Shown piece after piece: positions 27,001 to 37,338 of a DNA stretch of 37,338 nucleotides. The notes under the pieces were generated by a model that ran no database searches, had not been told where the DNA came from, and saw nothing but the letters and a program-made list of their open reading frames with translations. Numbering within the stretch: the first letter of the stretch is position 1; every line of letters begins with the position of its first letter. The stretch comes from Stramenopiles sp. TOSAG23-2 (lineage: Eukaryota; Sar), in assembly GCA_900128395.1 (NCBI GenBank), contig LT649327.1, positions 1-37,338 of the forward strand, given 5' to 3'. Both the position numbers and the translations under genes were made by a program.

Positions 27001-30000
27001 TGGGCAATATGGAACCTCAAATGTAGCATTAAACCATGGCTGCGATCCACCATCTTTATCAGCTTTGGTCCGTTGATAGAAATTTCTGAAGCCGTCCGTT
27101 TCTTTGTTTTCATCATGCTTAGGCAACATTTCAACTGATACATAAGGATTTTTCATATTTTCTAAATGGCTGACAAATGTAGTCCAATCCATAGATTCGT
27201 TTGTTGCACCATCACTGGACTGAAATACGACTTTCAAAACAGAAGAAGTTCCACTCAAGTATGCCCTTAATCGTTTCTTTTGTCGAATTGCATCTAAGAC
27301 TCTCTTCCTACGTTTCACGAGTGAGTCTGGGGCATCCGATTGATCTACTTTAACATCTTTAAATCTTGATCCTTTATTAGTAGATGTAGCCATTGCGTCA
27401 TCATCGTCATTTTCTTCATCTTCGACCCTGAATGTCAATGCCTCTGAAGTTGCATTGATGAAGAAATCAAACGAATTCTCTGCAAATGCGTCTTGCAATG
27501 CCTGGACAAATGTTTCACTTTCCCCTAGTTTCAATTCGATTTTTCCTGAAGTACTGTCTCTAGAAATCAACAAACGATTCGCAAACTTCCTGCACGCTCT
27601 CTCCTCTGCTGGCTGTAGCGCTGATACAAAAACTGGGCACATTTTGTCTATTGCATAACGTTGTTCCAAATCACCGCGAGCACGTGAAAGCATTTCATCG
27701 CAATGACTAATATACGCCGTATATTTCGATGATTTCGTTAATCCCCTTTCGCCTTTTTTCAACCGTTTAGGTGAAGCTATTTTTGCGTATTTATTATCGA
27801 GCAATAAATCTGCCAAGATCGACATGTAGGACATGTCTTCCTCGATCACCAGTTTCAGTTCCTCCTGTGATTCTGGATCACGGGCAATAGCTACAATATT
27901 TTTCCTTGTACGGTCTACACCCAATGTTACTAGCCAGTAGGTTATTCCATCTGCATTGTTAGATTTTCGTCTCAGCAAATAACGCAATTTTTCTTCGATG
28001 TGTTCCACGGAAGCACCTTTCATTAGTCTTGCTAGATCAGAGCAAGCAACCTCATTTTGTATATTCAAATCATCTAAAACCATTTTCAGCTTAATCAATG
28101 CTGGAAGTTCATCGTTTTTTTTTACTTTGAATTCCATCAATGCCTTTGCCGCCTTTTCTTCCTCGGATTCTCTGTCAACATTTTTCGTATCATCAGCGGT
28201 TCCGTCAGTATTTGGGGCATTTTCCTCAGATTTCTGCGTTTCATCATCAGCGGTTCCGTTAGTGTTTAGGGCAACGTTAACAGAATCCTGTGCGTGCTCT
28301 GTATCACAAATAGAGTACATTTGTTCATGCAATCGTTCAACAAAATCAGATATTAAAACAACACAAAAATCATTTATGCGCGTTACTTTGAATTTGCTAA
28401 ATGCTTGTGTGACATCTACTGCATCATCCACCTGCCCAGCAACACTAGCTAACGCTTCTAACGCTTGTTTTGCTAATTCGCGGGTCTCTTTTAAATTCAA
28501 AGGATCATCTCCGTCATTACCTCTGGATGAATTTTCAGCTTTAATGGCCAATGTCGGCTTTCTATAAACATGTTCCACCGAGCCCCATTCTGCAACATAC
28601 GTATGTGGTTGTTGCGCAACCTCGCACCCTTCTTTATCTTCCAAAAGTGTTTTCGTTTTCTCATCCCCTTCCTTTAATTCTCCCTCTAGCAAGCTAGTAA
28701 AATAACTCTCCGTTGTTTCTAAATTAGATTCACCGCCACCAGCGTATTTCATTTCGAATACACGGACTACACGCTTTAATTCATCCAATGTTAATGGCTG
28801 CTCTAGCAAATCTTCCCAACTTTCTATTTCACTCTCAGCAGCATCCGCTGCCCTTAGCTTACTAAGTTTAGATGTAACCCCATTTTTGAAAATGCTTCGA
28901 AGTTGAGAAAGTGCACCTTGGTCATTAGATAATGGCCAATGTACTTTTTCATATTCAATTGTACCAGTCTCTTTTTTTGGATCCTCTCCTGTTGCTTCTT
29001 CCTTCGTATCTTTTCTATTTTTTTCTTGTCGTATACTGCCTATGTAAATTTTTTGCATAATCTGTAGGACTTCATGCAAAGATCGACGTTTCACGAGTGT
29101 ATCTTCATTGCTCTTCAACCATAAGGCAAATTCTTTATAGTCAATTTCGCCATCACCTTCCCTATCAAAACGTTCCATCAATGTTTTCACTTCTTTTTTA
29201 TGGAGCTTAAATCCCATAGTCTTTAATGCAGCGGAGAATTCTTTAATATCTATAGTGCCGCTTCTATTTGAATCAAACCGATTGAACCACTTCATAATGT
29301 TTTGTGATTCACGATCTTTCGCAGACAAAACTTTTTCTAATCCTGCAATTCGCATGCACCGTTGCCATATAGGCACGAAGTCACTACGATCATCTCTAGA
29401 CGCTGTCGATTGCAATTTAGAAATTTCATTGGCTTTTCTAGATCCTAAATGTACCTTCTCAATTATATCAATGACAGTAAACACTCGTTTTAATACTACT
29501 GATTCAACATATTCAGCAAGTTGGGTATAAATTGAACTATCAAATACTTTTTCCTCTTTTTTTCTAAACCCAGCAGATACCAAAGTTTTAGGAGTATCGT
29601 CTCCAAAATTATGCCTTGTTTTATTTCTATAATGTTCTCCACTTAAAAGCTCTGCTTTTCCTCCACTCCCCCGTTTCCCAGCGCTAACTTTAACTACATC
29701 AATGTAACGCATTTCATGTTTTGCTTCATCGTCTCGCTGCATATATTTATTTCGCTGCTTCTGTTTGACCCATTTTTTGAATTTGTTAATACGCTTCTTA
29801 TCCAATTCTTGGTATTTTTTTACTTTATGCCGTTTATCCAAATATTTATCCAATGCCGAGTTCTTTCCGCCTTTCTTAGTTTCAATATCATCCTCATCGT
29901 TATCAATTTGTGGATTTTCGCCACCATCTGGTGTTTCCTTTGCTCCTGCGGTAGTACTTGCGGTTGTAGATTCGGAAACTTCCGTGGCGCTGCCACTTTT

Positions 30001-33000
30001 AGCTTTGATATTAATCGTTCCACCTTCTAATACCCACACAGATTTGTCAACATTATCTTCCTTATCATCTTTCTTTGGTTTTTCAACGCCATCATTCTCA
30101 CCTTCTTCCTTTTCCTTATCATCTTCCTTTACCTTGTCATCTTCGTTGATATCTACACTAACATTTTTTTTTGAAAATTCTTTCAAGGCCTTCTCTTTAT
30201 CTTCGTTTTCGTTAATTTCTTTCAATTGTTTTATTTGTTCGTCAATACTCATTTTGTACTTTTTCCACGTGATCGGTTTTGTAGCATCTCCTAACGCACT
30301 GTGTGGACGCCTGAGTTTATTTGCCTCCTCAATGTCTTCTTCGTTTGAATTGTCATGAAGTTTCGGTAAGGAATCGTGTTTTGGGATTTGGATTGTAATT
30401 TTCGTATGCCATGAATACCTAATAGTATATTTCTCTGGATCTTTCTCTTTTTTTGATTTTCCATCTTTGCCCGACTGATGCTCCTCCTCTATTTTCTTAA
30501 ACTTGGTTATCCATGCATCAGCATTGATTGGTACTTCGCGCCAACATGCAGGAACGTTATAATTTTCTTCGCCTTCTTCGTAATCTTCATACGGTAACAA
30601 GGTACGACGTGGAGATTCCAAATTCAGTTTTTTTAGTTCCTCTTCCTTTGGTTTTTGATCGTCGTCATTCTCCCCTTCTGCCTCTAGAGCATTCTTGTTT
30701 TCTGCAGCTTTCTCTGCAGCTATCTCTGCAGCTTTCATAGCATCTTCGGCCATTTTCAATCCATCTTGCTCCCAGTACATGTACATTACGTTCCTATTGT
30801 GTTTCAACGCTTCACCTTTTGAATCTTGCGATACGTTTAATGCAGGAGCCTTCGACGTTATGCTAAAATCTCCATTTTTCCATTGATAGTTTCTCGTAGA
30901 AGGCTTTACATATGGATGATATTTTGCTTCTTTATTTTCATCTGGAACGTCGGATTCCCGTTCGGGGACTTGGAATGAATAGGTTCCATCGACGAGGCCA
31001 TGGCAATCTTTTACTTCTATGAAAAACGTGTTCTCTTTTTTCAACAACGCGTTCTCTTTTTTCTCTTCTTCTTCTTCTTCTTTAGCCTCATCAACTTCCT
31101 TTTTTTCAGCATCTGCTACATCTACCGCCTTCTTGTCTTCTTTTGCAACGCGTGCCTTCAATACTTCCTCGTTTAAGACTTTTTCGCAGAGCATAATAGG
31201 GCGATCTAAAAATAAAGTTACTTGCCAATCATGGTCATCACCCTTATTCTTTTCTTCTTGCTGATTGGCACTGTCTTTGTTCTCGTCGTTCCCTTCGTTG
31301 ACTTTGTTCCCCTCATTTGCTATGTTTTCCCCATTAGATACATCATTTTTTGTTGAAACTTTCTTATCTGCTCGTTTTAAATGTGCAGATAATATGCATG
31401 CTTGATTGAAGTCGACGTTTGAAGTGCCCGCAACATCGCTTGTGCTTGGGGCCCCGATGTTAATTAATCGGCTATTACGAAGTGTCTTGCCATCTTTTCC
31501 TTTTTTCGACATCCATCCCGTTGGTAAGCTCAAATCACGAGCTTCTACTACGTTGATAAACAAGTTTCCAGGTGTTTCAGTGGGTGGTGGGACAAATATT
31601 AAATCATCCTCTGGTTTTGGTACTTTCTCTCGTTCGTACATTGCTTCGTCTTCCAAATGTTGCTCAAACATTACGTAGAATTCATGCTGCGATAATAGAT
31701 TATCTTCCCCGGCCAATACGCCAAAATCATTGTTCGGGCCTTCTGTAGTTATATCACTATTTAAAAAGCCTAATTCCAATAGCCTGTTTTTAAATTCTTT
31801 TGGAGTCAGTACAGGCCCTTCATCATCGCCCTCCGTCGTGGCACTCTTATTTTCTTCTGGTTTTGACACGGCTTTGTCCCCTTTATTTTGTGGCTTAAAC
31901 ATTGTCAATAGTGTTGAAATATGTATACCACGTGTTTTAGACAGTTCGATTATTTTTTCACGAACATTTTCGTATAAAATATCTTTTTTCAGTTCCGCGT
32001 CTTTTTTTAACTGAGATTGAAGCTTTGCAGATGTAGATGGTGGTGGGGGTATTTCACCGTCTTGTTTATCTACGATTGCTTCGTCGTGAAGTTTAATGTC
32101 ATCGGCGCCAATTAGATTCCATGTACTCAGTTTGGTTGGTTTCTTTTTCGTTTCATCAAATTTACACCCAATTACACTTAAATGGAATGGGCCAGAACCT
32201 TGTACCAAATCTTTTTTGCTAACACGTTTATAAGTACTTGGGACGATAAAGTATTTGGCCGGCTTACCATCAGAATATGGTTTCAATACACACCAACATG
32301 AAGTAGCATGATTGAACTTATACATTGCTTGGTCATCTAATATTTCTAAATCTTTCGTCTCTATCGGATTACTATCAGGTAACTGAATTTTCATTTTTGT
32401 AAAATCAATTTTTTTCTTTTTGCGATTCCCTTTCTGGAATGGCGGTGGCAACGTTTCCGGGGTTATTCCTTCATCATTTTCATTCAATAAAATATGAAAA
32501 GCAATAGGATGCGTGCTTTGCCTGTAATCTTTTCCATATATTAATCGCCCATCTGCTTGACTTAACGATATAAACAGCTTTGTATCCTCTTTTATTTCAA
32601 TTTCGTACTTTGGATTTAGGCGCCACGTCTTTAACTGAATACCACCACCAGTTGTATCAGGACTCCATTCACCTTTGATCCTCATGCCATGGTATACACT
32701 ATCTTCCCAAAAAACACCAGTGCCATAACTCGAGAAGTTCAAACAACGGAAAATTATTGTAAAGTTACGTTTCCAGTCTTCATATTCCATATGGAAGATA
32801 CCATCGTCGGTACCAAGGCTAATGTTGACCTGTTCATCCATATCCATTTCATCTTGTTCGGACCATTTGCTTCCATCTAAATCTTTCTTATCTTGCCATT
32901 TTCTTAAACGAGTACATTGCATGGCATCACGAAAGAATAAAGGCATGGAATCATCGCCCCATGGTCCAGTCCATTCTCCGCGGCCCCATGGATTCCTACA

Positions 33001-34880
33001 TGCAACAAATCGTAAAACGCCCTTTTTACCTTTAGGTTGTTTATACTTTTCATACATCTCATTTTCCAGCCATTCCGTTTTATACCATGCCTTAATGTTA
33101 GCAAAATCACTACCTTTGTCAGTATCTTTCAATTTTACTAACCATTGAAGAAGGCGCATTTCTCGATTTCCTTGTTGATTCAATACAGGTTTTTCCAGAT
33201 CCTTATCATAATATGAATAGTGTTTCTCACCCCAATCTTTTCCAATTTTTTCATTTCTGTATGCCTTTGGATCTTTATTATATGTTTCTTTCGCCTTGTC
33301 GTCCAAGTCGAGAAAAAAGACGAAATTGCGAACATCCTCCGTTTCTTTGAATATAAATCCATCATCATCTGTATCTACATCAACGACTTCTTTGTGACGT
33401 TCGTATACCGCTGCAAGATCATTATAAAACTTCTCTACGATTGGAACTCCCATATTATAATTCCTTGGTTTTGCTGGTTTTGATTTATTTTTGCTTTTGA
33501 CTTCCTCTGCTGCATTTTCATAATATTCAACTTCATAAACCCCTGTAATGGAATAGGCATGTCGTTGGTGTAAACCGAAGCCAACTTTTGCTTCCACTTT
33601 AGCAGCATTTTTTGCTTTTGGATCTGGTTGGATCGAACAGCCCATTAAAGAACCGTGTTGTGAAAAGTCATGTAATTGATTCCAGAAACTATCTTTTTCC
33701 ATATTTATTTTCCCTTTGTCCTCTGTTGCAACTGAAACTTCGTTTCTCTCTTCATGGCGTTTTGGATCCCGTTTCAATAACTTACCAGTAGTTTCATGAT
33801 ATCCTAAATGTGACTCGCGCAAAACAACTTGTTCCGATACCATACCAGTCAAATCGGATAAACCATAATCAATGTAACCACCAATTAGACAATCATAAGC
33901 ACCGCTGTGTATATATATATATATATATGTACGTATACATAAATATTTAAATGTGTTAGAACGGAATGTCGAGTTATAATTGTAGTTGGTAGGAATATAT
34001 ATACTTACTGTAATTTTGCATATGCTTTTTCTATCAATGGTACCCATAATTCATTATCATCATCACCATGAGCAAATACTGGTTTGCCACTTTTATCAAA
34101 TACCGGAATACGATCATCGATAATAACATAATACCATTCAAAGTTCTTCATGAAACGGCATACAATAATACCATATTGCTTACACTGTTCAAACAAACCT
34201 GGTTCATCTAGTAATACCATTTTATTGGGATCGTCGTCATCTTCCCTGACGCAGAAGCAATCCCTTATTTTATCCGGTTGTGCAGCTAAGGTAGCAAGTG
34301 CAGATAAAAACCAACAGTCTCCCAGTTTTCCTTGTTTCACATCTTGTGCACCAATTCCAAGAAAAAGTTTGCCTTTCTTGCACCATGGATCGCCGCCGCC
34401 ACCACCACCACCGCCGCCGTATTCGTCTTCATCTCCATATTCATCATCATACTCATCATCCTCATCATCCTCTTCGTCTTCTTCTTCTTCTTTCGCTTCT
34501 TCCTCGTCGCCACCACCTTCTTTGGACGGTTTCCACTTTGGACGGTCCCAGCGTAACGTATTTGGTTGTGGGTATCTGGAATTACCAACAGCTGGTGGAG
34601 GTTTGCCTTTAAAATACAGCGCTTTTGATCCATATTCATCATCCCCATCTGCATCTGGTCCAAAGTGAGGATCAGACCACGAGTTTTTATTATCTTTCTT
34701 CGTTTTCTCCATGATTGCTTTAAGTTTTTTTATCACAATTCCTTCCGTATGTTTATCCTCATTCATTTCATCTCCTTTTCCTAAAGTATTGTGCTTCATA
34801 TGGACACTTTTAATGATGGTATCGGGCAAGGCAAACTCTTCCCCATCTTTCGATGTCCATGTAAACTTCCTATTTGCCAT
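24067..34880 (-). CDS. Giant calpain-type cysteine protease with C2, EF-hand, coiled-coil and WW domains (three exons)
   Basis: Exons 34009-34880, 24933-33904 and 24067-24818 join in frame to 3531 residues; the first ATG is at 34880. The papain-like calpain core holds the catalytic Cys189 (GDCWFLSALA), His406 (LHQRHAYSITGV) and Asn595 (CRNPWGRGEWTG), so it looks active. Before the Cys is a long acidic stretch followed by a glycine run. Between His and Asn are ~189 residues, against ~24 in classical calpains. Beta-sandwich (domain III-like) segments follow at ~675-790 and ~820-870, a C2-like start at ~1065 (LFINVVEARDL), and a canonical EF pair at ~1832-1885 (DSNRSGTIDIKE, DREGDGEIDYKE). A C2-like region (~2930-3045), a long charged coiled coil (~3113-3282), a weaker EF pair (~3400-3450) and a WW domain (~3484-3515) complete it. 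Calpains make limited calcium-controlled cuts; WW domains bind proline-rich motifs. Substrate unknown. Confidence 0.88.
24819..24932 (-). other. Calpain intron 2 (114 nt)
   Basis: Begins GTAAGTAC and ends CTATACAG. Splicing joins LADRS to NVQVVQSPS in frame and attaches the EF/WW exon. Without splicing the frame runs to a stop 30 codons later. Confidence 0.85.
33905..34008 (-). other. Calpain intron 1 (104 nt)
   Basis: Begins GTAAGTATATA and ends TATACACAG. Splicing restores EKAYAKLHGAYDCLIGGY, a conserved calpain sequence. A TA run sits near the acceptor. Confidence 0.95.
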
Positions 34881-35555
34881 ATTTAAAAAAGAAAACAATT
34901 AGCAATAATTCCACACGCAAAAAGATTAGCAACAATCACACTCTTATTTGTTGCGCTTTTTTCTTTTTTAATCTGTAACTTTCCTTCCTCAATCTCTCTC
35001 TTCGTCACCTTTCTACTGTTTATTATTATATTTTTCAAATAATAATTTTATTATTTAAAAAATAATGTTTTTGATGTTGCTAGTAATGCTATTTCAATGT
35101 TATTTGAATTTTTTTTCTAATATTTGAATTTCTTCTTCTTCTTCGGTCAGCAGTTGTAACCATAATACTGTATGAATACTTAGTATATTAAATATTGCAC
35201 TATTATTTCATTATTTGATAGGAGAAAAGAGTCACTCGAGCTTCTTTACTAAACGTATAGTAATGGGTGATCAATTTGCCTATTCAAAAGCAATTAGTAT
35301 ACACACAGGAAAAGAATATACTTTTATTTACACATCATGAAAAAATATTAATTATCTTTTTAACATCACACATCCTCTCGTCCTCCTCCTCCTCCTCCTC
35401 CTCCTCATCATCATCATCATCATCTTTTCGTGTGTATTCCAGTATTCATATATATATATCATGTTTCAGAATTTCTCACCTATTTACTTCTTTTTCGTTA
35501 AACAAGTATCTTTCAAAATTCTTCCCTCTTTTCTTTGTTTTTTTCCTTTTTTTTG
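34881..35555. other. Spacer between sterol-oxidase-like and calpain genes
   Basis: No gene. It should hold the calpain promoter and the 3' end of the sterol-oxidase-like transcript. A TCC run followed by a TCA run spans about 35381-35425, and the surrounding sequence is T-rich. Confidence 0.5.
35381..35425. repeat. TCC/TCA compound microsatellite
   Basis: About eight TCC units followed by about six TCA units. The transition suggests a point-mutated trinucleotide tract. Confidence 0.95.
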
Positions 35556-36739
35556 TTACTTTTTCTTTTTATTAGAATGTAAATAAGAACGACCTGCATC
35601 ATCTGGATCTTTTCTACCAGCACCACTTGTTAATCCTTCTGCTAATCCTATTTTTGCATAACTATCCATCGTACCAAACATATAATCCAAATACATCCCA
35701 CCACCGAAATTCCCACTATTTTTTGTATGGTGAAAATCATGATATGCTGCACCATCACTATTTGTTAATCCAATTTTGTGTAAAAAAGAACCACGAAAAC
35801 AATATCCAGAATGTACTTCATACGTTTGTTGTAATCGAATTGCAATCCAAATGACTACTAAACAAGGATGTGCTGCAGTAACTAAAACACCAGCTAATGT
35901 TGGTATATAATTACTTAAAACAATTTCAACAATGTGTGCATGTTCCGCTGCAACTGTATAAATATTAAATATTTTTGAATGTATGTATATATGTTAGAAA
36001 AAAGAACTATATGTGGTTAAAATTACATACCTATATAGGATATAAATATATAATATATATATATATAAAACTTACATGATACGGTTCCAGTATACATATG
36101 ATGTTGTTTATGTATATATTTATATATTGGTGCGGCATGTAAAAGTCGATGTGACCAATAAAATCCCCAATCATTTAATACATAACAGAAAACAAATATA
36201 TAAAACATTTCTTTATTTTCTGGTAATGGTGCATTTGAGGCTGGCATTCCTAAATATTTTTGTAATGGATACAATACATAATATACTAAAGGTGGTCCAG
36301 TTAGAAACATTCCAATGAATACATCTCTAATATTCTCCATAATCAATTTTTTAGATGGAAGCTGTACTGCTTTACGATCTAACTTGTATTCAATAAACCA
36401 ACCATTTTTTTCAATAATATAAAAAAAACCGTTTACTAGTATCCATACACTAAATTTCACAACTACGAACAGAAGTGTATAAAAAATACGGTCTTGCTCT
36501 CCACTTTTATCGTTTTTCCATATCATTGGTTGTCCAATACAATAATTTAATGCTGGCATAAATAAATATGGATATGCAAAATGAACAAACAATACACATA
36601 ATATTGGGGCACGTACATATGGAATTACAATATTCCATAATAAATCCATGGTGTTTGGAAATTTATCACTCGAAGGGCGCGGTGTTAAGCGGGGTGTGAA
36701 CGTGGCGCCTCCACTTGAATATTTTTTCGCAGTTGGCAT
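35556..36739 (-). CDS. Sterol C4-methyl oxidase-like membrane di-iron enzyme (two exons)
   Basis: Exons 36076-36739 and 35556-35953 give 353 residues; the first in-frame ATG is at 36739. Splicing joins MYTGTVS to FAAEHAHIVE across the family's core. The fatty-acid hydroxylase family histidine boxes are present: HRLLH and IHKQHHMY (~193-213), EHAHIVE (~225) and a final AYHDFHHTKNSGNFGG (~295-310) followed by a short tail. Four or more hydrophobic segments precede and separate them. HSGY and the EHAH spacing favour ERG25/SMO-type methylsterol monooxygenase over C5 desaturase. Such enzymes oxidise the C4 methyl group of sterol precursors in the ER using iron, oxygen and cytochrome b5. The chain ends in KKKK, which fits an ER-retrieval KKXX signal. 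A related alkane or fatty-alcohol hydroxylase role cannot be excluded. Confidence 0.85.
35954..36075 (-). other. Intron in sterol-oxidase-like gene (122 nt)
   Basis: Begins GTAAGTTTTATA and ends TTATACAG. Splicing restores the EHAH histidine motif downstream of HKQHH. Confidence 0.93.
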
Positions 36740-37234
36740 GTTTTGATTATCAGTTTTTGTAATAAAATACAAATTTTTCTGGTAAATGGAACGGTTGAAT
36801 AAGAAAGTTTATCGACGGCTCTAAATTGTATTATTCTAACGTACGGAATGAAAATTTAATCTTTTCAATGAATAAATAATGATACAAGTTAATATATATA
36901 TGTACATATATATGTATGATTGTAAAAAGTTATACACGTCGTAGTAAAATCGAATAAAAATCGTATAAATAATAATAAATAATAAAAAAAAGATGCACGT
37001 GCCATAAGAGGAAGAAAAAATAATCGCTTTCGTTCCAACAGGACGGTAATATAATAAGGTATTCTGGTATTCCAGTATTTCCGTATTTCCTTGATATTCT
37101 TCAATTCTCTATGATATACTACACTAATATGGAGCTATACTGATACGAGGATATGCACACAGGCTTTTATGCTTCCTTAATCAGCTCTATCCGTAGCTCT
37201 ATCCGTACCTGATAATCGAAAGGCACTACGTATG
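36740..37234. other. Upstream region of the sterol-oxidase-like gene
   Basis: AT-rich with no gene seen; probably includes the minus-strand promoter. Near its right end AGCTCTATCCGT is tandemly repeated exactly (37183-37194 and 37195-37206), directly before the transposon-like end. Confidence 0.45.
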
Positions 37235-37338
37235 CTTGATACTTTTTTTTTTTTACGAGATGTGTATTTTCGGATATTATTAGATTAAATAATTTAATCT
37301 TTCAAGTTATTTGTCGTTTTCGTCATTTAAATAGTAAT
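37205..37338. mobile_element. Second copy of the transposon-like element, cut by the window edge
   Basis: GTACCTGATAATCGAAAGGCAC, then TATGCTTGATAC, then a T12 run and ~85 bases ending CATTTAAATAGTAAT match, in inverted orientation, the right end and inner block of the element at 13293-13734 (13506-13608 for the inner block). Most inner bases agree by eye. The other end lies beyond the window. Confidence 0.8.

Noticed and set aside
35381-35425. CRISPR-like or functional repeat array
   Set aside because: It is a simple TCC/TCA microsatellite with no spacers, in a eukaryotic spacer.

Overview
The window is nuclear DNA of an AT-rich microbial eukaryote. The genes are long, mostly intronless and of eukaryotic type. 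Four introns can be placed by restoring conserved protein reading frames. They are 104-122 nt long, all begin GTAAGT and all end ACAG. Spacers are full of TA, CA and TCC microsatellites. A secreted tenascin-like EGF protein of a kind abundant in stramenopiles and some other algae hints at a stramenopile-type protist, but this is an inference and the lineage is not proven.

Layout, left to right: a palindromic element and the last exon of an unknown minus-strand gene (1-716); a plus-strand RCC1 propeller/Sfi1-like protein (1329-4004); a minus-strand secreted EGF protein (4632-5651); a plus-strand protein with two degenerate nucleotide-cyclase domains (6515-9310); a minus-strand membrane LicD/fukutin-like protein with a Tudor-like domain and a lysine-rich repeat tail (9991-12996); a transposon-like element (about 13293-13734); a plus-strand CAF-1 large-subunit homologue carrying extra chromatin-reader domains (14393-19408); a two-exon rhodanese (19794-20284); a minus-strand class III alcohol dehydrogenase (20633-21841); a plus-strand ankyrin protein (22547-23698); a three-exon minus-strand giant calpain of 3531 residues (24067-34880); and a two-exon minus-strand sterol C4-methyl oxidase-like protein (35556-36739). 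A second copy of the transposon-like element is cut by the right edge.

The genes do not form an obvious pathway. Housekeeping functions (chromatin assembly, formaldehyde detoxification, sterol synthesis) alternate with large multidomain proteins. Two themes stand out. First, several proteins are unusual domain fusions: CAF-1 with chromo-barrel, FYRN/FYRC and HMG box; RCC1 with Sfi1-like repeats; LicD with Tudor; calpain with C2, EF hands, coiled coil and WW. Second, recent tandem duplications occur at many scales (12, 22, 70, 91, 108, 115, about 150 and 441 bp), and several alter the ends of coding regions.
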